64,000 nt of DNA. Source: Lingula anatina. Lineage: Eukaryota > Brachiopoda > Lingulata > Lingulida > Lingulidae. The DNA lies in NCBI RefSeq assembly GCF_001039355.2, contig NW_019775729.1:61799-125798 (forward strand). The letters run 5' to 3'. The notes under the pieces were generated by a model that saw only the letters and a program-made list of their open reading frames with translations, was not told the DNA's origin and made no database searches. Shown piece by piece: positions 58,841 through 64,000 of this stretch. The position numbers and the translations under genes are program-made. How positions within the stretch are numbered: position 1 is the stretch's first letter; each line of letters begins with the position of its first letter.

Positions 58841-59910
58841 CTGTTCTTTGACAATGATAACTGTTCTTCCAACTGATAAACCTTGGTAATTAATCCATCA
58901 GAGTTTTATGCCAACTCATCAGCATACTGTTTGTCATAATCTATTCTCATCATGTATATCCTCATATGAAAATGATTGTGATGCAGTGCCATGAATTTAA
59001 AACAAATCTTGATACCAATATAACACAAATGAGATAACAATTATTACACTGCCACATTACTATCAATTAATGAAACAGTTACCTGCCAAGCAAAACCGAA
59101 TGGTTATTTTTGGTTCAGTTGCAAAGCATTACACATCCAAAACACTCCCTAATTTATTTCATTTCATTTGAGAATATTTTTATTTTTTCCTTTGTTGAAT
59201 GTCATTCAATAACTAGCAAAATTTCAATCCTTCTGCAAACTTTCTTGGAAACTTAACCAAACCGTTACACTCACAATGATATATCTAATATCTAAACAAC
59301 AGTAAAAAACACAAACAAACAATCTTTACCTTCACCAGTCACAAACTTTGTTGAAGATCTTGCTGTGCCAGCTATGTTGGTTGCTGTGACAACATACTGG
59401 CCAATGTCTTCAGGATTGATATCACGTATGGTCAGTGTGGTGCTATCAGTTGCATCAAATTCTATCTGATGATGTCGAGATCTTCGGGGAATCTCGCGGC
59501 CATCCTGGTACCAGATGATGTCGGCAGGAGGCTTAGCGAGGACTTTCACATTTACGTGAACTGATTCGCCTTCAATAATCTCTACAGTATCTGGTAGAGC
59601 CTTTATAAATCTTGGTGCTGCAAATGAAGAGTAAAATAGACATGAATTCAGCATATCTCTCTGCATTGTCATGACTGTCAAACTCTAAAATGGTCCTTGA
59701 AAAAAATCAAGCAATAACACTAAATTACAGTCAATTCTCATGAAACATGAGGAAAATAACAAGTTTTTAGCAAAATATTTACTAAACAAAATGGGTTTTG
59801 TTTCACATTTAAAGGGGCATTTGTGCTCAGATTGTTTTTGGATCCTTGTTTCTTGTTTATTTTATCTTGCAGGGAGTATATTGGAAATGTGAAAATGTAG
59901 ACTACTTAAG
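58841..59910 (+). repeat. Block X3, matching 54873-55942
   Basis: A 1,070-base match to the right end of X1 (constant offset 3,968), carrying X1-type variants where X1 and X2 differ. Unlike X1 and X2 it continues into new sequence after base 59910, so it is the copy anchored to the upstream part of the gene. Confidence 0.9.
59330..59617 (-). CDS. MYLK: MYLK exon: complete Ig domain in one exon (X3, anchored copy)
   Basis: Same as 55362-55649. The upstream linker exon (60590-60631) joins it in phase through a split Ala codon, giving SSSSGQ-APRFIKAL. Most likely the one true position of this exon. Confidence 0.88.
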
Positions 59911-60008
59911 GGGTCTACAGTGGTTGGTTGAATGGTATTCATTCTGTCAGAGTAGCTGACGACTTGTGCTTGTGAAGATCACATGTCATTCATTGTGACA
60001 GGGATGGG

Positions 60009-60025
60009 GAGGGGGGGGGGGGGGT
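60009..60025 (+). repeat. poly(G) tract
   Basis: An almost pure G run of about 17 bases in the 59618-60589 intron (C-run on the transcript strand). Nothing else was recognised in that intron. Confidence 0.85.
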
Positions 60026-60589
60026 AGAAACTGCCCACATTAATGCTGTCAGGAAAAAAATCCAAACACTCCTTTTCCATAACTACAATAGGAGCCAAGT
60101 TGCTGTAGAGGGGGCATCATTACAAATGTACATGAATCTACCCTACATAATTAAATGCAATAATAGGTAGGCTTCAACATGAGGGATAATAGAAATATTT
60201 GTTGTTTTTAATCTGCACACTTACTGAAACTGTGACAGGAACATTATGGGCAGGGGTAAGATAAAATAGAATAGTTTTCCACATTTTTTACATTACAGGA
60301 GGATTGGTACGTAATTTAGCAGTACTTCAGTCATTATTACATGTAGAAAGAAATGTATTACAATGGCATATACCTTTTCACAGTGTCCTGGTATGGCCGA
60401 CATGCTCTTTCTGGGGGCTGTGACAACAAGTGCTCGACTCATTAGACGAGAAATCAGAGCTCTAAGTGGTAAAACAGTTGAAGGGGATACTATTTCTAAT
60501 ATAAGGTGGATTTTTTCTTAGTTTGAGGTGTAAAGTTCAAAACAGTAAGGTTTGCACACAAAAAAGCAATGAAGCTTTAGCAAAGATAC

Positions 60590-60631
60590 CTTGCCCCGAG
60601 GATGATGAAGCATCAATAAAAGCAGAATCCC
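60590..60631 (-). CDS. MYLK: MYLK microexon: Ser-rich linker (42 bases)
   Basis: DSAFIDASSSSGQ with split Gly and Ala codons at the ends; phase 1 in and out, so skippable in frame. Acceptor tttggctccag and donor CAAG|gtatct. The 60632-61552 intron upstream holds only a T-rich run. Confidence 0.8.
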
Positions 60632-61552
60632 CTGGAGCCAAAATAGTTTAAAGGTGTTATCTTAATGAAATAATGATAATAGGATAAAAATGAGCTGATA
60701 TTAAAAAAAAATTACACAAAAACAGACACACAACTATATATAGGATCAGTGTTTGCAATTAAGTATGGAATTAGCATAAATGGAATCATTATTTGCGTTT
60801 ATTTTCATAAGGAATATACAGTTGATAAACAAAGGTACTAGGTAACTGCACTGAAGATGTGAAAAGAAAGCTACAGTTTGAAAAAACTAAAGTTTCAGCT
60901 GCTCGTCATCTGAAACAAAATGGACTGTCATAAGGAACATGGTGAAAGTATAAGTTGTTATCACAATTACTTCTGAATAACTTATTTAATTGGAAAAAAT
61001 ATCCCAGTTACGATACTATTCATGATCTTTTGGTTAAAAAGTCAAGGTATGTCTGCCCCTTATGACTAGCACAAATACTGATTTATTTAAATATTTCTGT
61101 AATCAATATTTTTATCACCAAATAACAGAGTAATCAGCTTCAGCTCTAGACATACCCATACTTTTTTCTCCAGTCCCCATACAAATACCATACCTCTCTG
61201 TAAATAACTACCCCAATTATCTGAGCCCTAGGTAGATTACTTGTTAAAAGGCAAGTCCATCTACTTTTACATGACAAAAACTGACCACATCAAAGACAAC
61301 ATGACAGCCGACCACACATATACACAGTAAGCCACACTTGATAAAAGCCGGATGTTTCAGCACAGACTCTTTATATTTACTCTGTATGCAGGAAGTGGAG
61401 AGATAGACACCTCTTCAGGGGATGATATATGAATGGTAATGCAATATCAATATCAGTGGTATTTGGAACTGACATCTGAACAATACTGTCTTTTGATCAC
61501 TAATATAAGTTTGTTTTTCTTTTTTTTTTTTTTTTGTTAGACATATGCTTAC

Positions 61553-61575
61553 CTATGACATCTGGCTCTTTTGGT
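61553..61575 (-). CDS. MYLK: MYLK microexon: PKEPDVI linker (23 bases)
   Basis: Acceptor ctttttctttcag and donor ATAG|gtaagc bracket 23 bases coding PKEPDVI with partial codons either side. It is the only way found to join KIGKPK upstream (phase 2) to GDSAFID downstream (phase 1), which supports it being real. Confidence 0.85.
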
Positions 61576-61863
61576 CTGAAAGAAAAAGAAATAGCTTTTA
61601 ACAATGTGCATATATTTGATAACTAAGTGCCTGTATTTTAAAAATACAGTAAAGGTATAGGGTGTGAGATGTAAATACAGAAACTAATGCATTAGAATAG
61701 AGCCAGATAGACCTCATCCTAAACTCCCAATGCAGTGAAAAATAAAAAGGCACATTTTGTGCAAGAATGCAACAGAGCCAAACAAAGACTTCTGTTCAAA
61801 AAGCTGAATTAGTATTTTATTTTGTGTTGAAAAAATATAAGCATTGTGTTGTGTAGTACTCAC

Positions 61864-62050
61864 TTTGGCTTGCCAATCTTGACTGCTGTAGTTGAGCTAA
61901 TCTCACCCGCTGCATTCTTGGCAGTTGCTTTGTACTCTCCGCCATCAGTGAACATCACTGAGGGCACCTCCAGGGAATGTGTGTTGCCTTTAGAGATAAT
62001 CTTAAGTCGTGTGCTGTAGCTTAGATCCCTTGCACCCTTGTGCCATTCAA
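61864..62050 (-). CDS. MYLK: MYLK exon: Ig domain second half
   Basis: EWHKGARDLSYSTRLKIISK, then NTHSLEVPSVMFTDGGEYKA and TAKNAAGEISSTTAVKIGKP. Ig C-G strands with core Trp; the F-strand Cys is replaced by Ala (E-Y-K-A). Acceptor ttccttaag and donor AAA|gtgagt. Confidence 0.94.
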
Positions 62051-62390
62051 CTTAAGGAAGAAAAAAAAAAGAAATTTAAGCTTGGGGAAGATTGTGCTCA
62101 AAAAGTAATATAAAGGTTTTATTATAAGGTATCAGTAGTAGGATGAGGTTTTCATAAATTAGATTCTATACCAAATTCTTATTAACTTAGCACTCACGTT
62201 TTGACATTTCTGACCATTCTCACAATTCTGTTCATTGGCAGTTTTATTATATATCAACACCTTGAGAAAAATTGAAATAAAGTTAAGCACTGCTTTGTCA
62301 CATCATTTCATTCCATATATAATTAAAAAACAGTCATTTCCAAACCAAAATTTGATAATTGACCTTAAATTGAATCTTCTAGAATCTAAC

Positions 62391-62591
62391 CTTTTGGTGT
62401 GGGATCTCCCTCTACCACACAAGTCAGCAGTAGGGACTCTCCCTCAGGGACTTCCACAGCACTAGGGAGTGGCTTGATGAACTTGGGGGCTGTTCCAACA
62501 GCCTCCCTGCTGGGTTTGGCACCACGGTCCACTACTGGGGTGACTTCTCTGCTGGACTCACGACTGGTACTTCTACTACGAATGTCTTCAC
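62391..62591 (-). CDS. MYLK: MYLK exon: Arg/Ser linker and Ig domain first half
   Basis: A basic linker EDIRSRSTSRESSREVTPVV, then APKFIKPLPSAVEVPEGESL and LLTCVVEGDPTPK. B-strand Cys present. Joins VEWHKG across a 340-base intron. Acceptor tgtcactcag and donor AAAG|gttaga. Confidence 0.94.
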
Positions 62592-63981
62592 CTGAGTGAC
62601 ATAAAAGATGTTATGTCAAATAATTTTTTTAAATCTTCTTAAAGTTTAAAACAAGTACTAATGAACAGCATGTTATCTTTATATGTTTGTTAATCCACCT
62701 GTGCAGTTATCATTTTTGTAAGAGAAAAGATTTTCTCCTCTTTCTTTCTGCAATAAATATAACCATGTATTTAATGGACTAATAAGCAAATATAGGTGAA
62801 GAACTGTAAATATCTTGAATAAGTTGAAAAGAGCCTTTTGATGAGCCTTTGAGATCTTTATATGAGCTTCAAAGTAAATATTTAAGCATAAGTTATTTCT
62901 ATCTTACATTGATGCAAGGTTGTTTTCCCTTCCATATAGCTATGACGCACACTGCCACTAAGTTACCTTGATTCAAAACAATCTTAAGGTCTTGTTATTA
63001 TTAATTAAAGCCCCTTGCACATGTGATTCTTCCATGCAGACAAAAGCAAGTTTCACCAAAATTTACACCTGTTAACCAAACAATTTTTAGAAAAAAAATT
63101 CCAGGTTGAAAATAAAAAGTCTGAATCATACAAATTCTACAATTCTGGGGAATAATAATTTGTTTGAAATGTTTAAGTTGCTTGATTAGAAGAAAAAATA
63201 TTTATAAGTAAAATGATATCCCAGCTAACAGTGCCTATTGTTAGCATACATGTATACAATAATTCAGATATGCAGTACATCCATTCTTATTAACCTGTAT
63301 GTATGTACTGAGTCTGGTGTATTCCTGTGTTTAATAACATAGCAGAGTGGTATGAGGTAGGTTTATATTTATACAGGGGACTACCATCTGGTCAAAGAGT
63401 CCTGGAGGCAAGGTGGATCCAGTAGGTTACGTGAATATTTTTATTTTAGGCCTTTTTGTTTTAGGTAAATATGAAACCTGATCTGCAGCACTGTCTCATA
63501 TACATGGCTTATTTTAGGGAAGATTTATTTTTGGTTAACTTTTTTTAAATCTTAAGATATGCTTTTATTTCTACTCAACATTTCATGAATTTCTGACTCT
63601 GAACAAATGAATTATCAGTATTATCATAGAAGGTTCCTAATCTGAAATAAAGTCTTTGTGTGCTTATCAAATGTGCAACAAATCCAGATTATAAATAATG
63701 ATAATCATTAGTTATTGGAGAGAACCCCAAGTATTGTTTTGTAAAAGTTAAATAATAAAAAATTCAATTATCATTTTTTAGTTTTTTATCAGATGGGGAA
63801 CGGGAAATCCATTTCTAGCATTCCCAGTATCATGTTTAAAGCTTTGAGTAGAGAGAAACTTCAAGGCAGAAATTCAGAAAAATTCATCATAAATTTTGAT
63901 AGAGAGAACAGGAAAACGAAAATCATGAACATTTTTTTACTAATCTTGCTTTGATCCTTTGGCATACCACCAGATACTCAC
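62592..63981 (-). other. Intron (1.4 kb)
   Basis: AT-rich, with nothing coding or repetitive that I can support. Confidence 0.75.
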
Positions 63982-64000
63982 CAATGACTCGAAGGGAAGC
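63982..64000 (-). CDS. MYLK: MYLK exon (partial at window edge): end of an Ig domain
   Basis: The last 19 bases read ASLRVI plus a split Gly at donor ATTG|gtgagt, fitting the G strand of an Ig domain. It joins G-EDIRSRS in phase. The rest lies upstream of the window. Confidence 0.75.

Larger units (their letters stand above)
1..64000 (-). other. MYLK: Partial MYLK-like gene (long smooth-muscle-type myosin light chain kinase) covering the whole window
   Basis: One minus-strand gene. Counting apparent assembly duplicates once, the product carries 13 complete Ig domains and part of a fourteenth, two long disordered regions, an FN3 domain between them and the next Igs, a second FN3 directly before the kinase, the kinase, and an autoinhibitory/calmodulin-binding helix. 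The assignment rests on the Ig-FN3-acidic linker-kinase order, the catalytic loop HLDLKPEN, the motif VICYILLSGLSPFMGDND, and RRKWQ followed by KTGNAIRALGRM, all characteristic of smooth-muscle MLCK from general knowledge of the family. Twitchin, titin and obscurin kinases lack that exact calmodulin-binding segment. The 5' start and the telokin-like C-terminal Ig, if present, lie outside the window. Nearly all introns are GT-AG and exons join in phase. Exon ends are hand-called and could be off in a few places. Confidence 0.93.

Noticed and set aside
48569-59910. A novel tandem Ig-exon amplification array
   Set aside because: Single Ns sit at every copy boundary and intron identity is near total in two of the pairs, so assembly duplication is the better first explanation. 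Kept as an open finding, not as the gene structure.
1-64000. Titin, twitchin or obscurin as the gene identity
   Set aside because: The kinase is followed directly by the smooth-muscle MLCK autoinhibitory and calmodulin-binding sequence RRKWQ/KTGNAIRALGRM, and a single FN3 plus acidic linker precedes it.
1-64000. tRNA, rRNA, transposon or viral genes
   Set aside because: Looked for cloverleaf-like sequences, reverse transcriptase or transposase motifs and terminal repeats by eye on both strands; none found.

Overview
The whole 64 kb window appears to be the inside of one animal gene, transcribed from the minus strand. Its 5' end lies beyond base 64000 and its 3' end before base 1. It is a long smooth-muscle-type myosin light chain kinase (MYLK-like). 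The window has many introns, AT-rich intronic DNA with microsatellites, and clear GT-AG splice sites, so the source is a metazoan. The long multi-Ig layout and heavy allelic variation suggest an invertebrate, perhaps a lophotrochozoan such as a mollusc, brachiopod or annelid. The species cannot be named from this sequence.

Layout in transcription order (high to low coordinates). (1) 64000-60590: end of one Ig domain, a complete Ig domain and short linker exons, two of them microexons. (2) 59910-53221: three exons that should encode two Ig domains. The assembly shows this block as two full copies plus a partial third, separated by single N characters. (3) 52131-48569: a short basic linker exon and one Ig domain, present twice as nearly identical 1.78 kb copies with a single N between them. 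(4) 48523-26291: two Ig domains and linkers spread over very large introns. (5) 25525-21405: one 4.1 kb exon for a long disordered region. It carries F/Y-R-x-V-L-K/R-K repeats that resemble the actin-binding DFRxxL repeats of long MLCK, a second repeated short motif, and two apparent 1-base frameshifts in homopolymers. (6) 21352-15865: a 28-base microexon candidate and a 3.2 kb exon with an FN3 domain and about 950 disordered residues. (7) 15501-5399: seven Ig domains. (8) 4756-4120: the FN3 domain next to the kinase. (9) 2752-839: the catalytic domain and autoinhibitory helix. (10) 58-1: the second half of the calmodulin-binding segment.

The encoded protein would be a giant actin-bound, Ca2+/calmodulin-switched kinase for the myosin regulatory light chain. 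The Ig and FR-motif regions would tether it to actin and myosin filaments, the kinase would phosphorylate the light chain, and the helix ending in RRKWQ/KTGNAIRALGRM would hold it off until calmodulin binds. Exon boundaries were set by hand from splice consensus, reading phase and domain continuity. Nearly all neighbouring exons join in phase. No second gene, RNA gene, transposon or CRISPR array was recognised.
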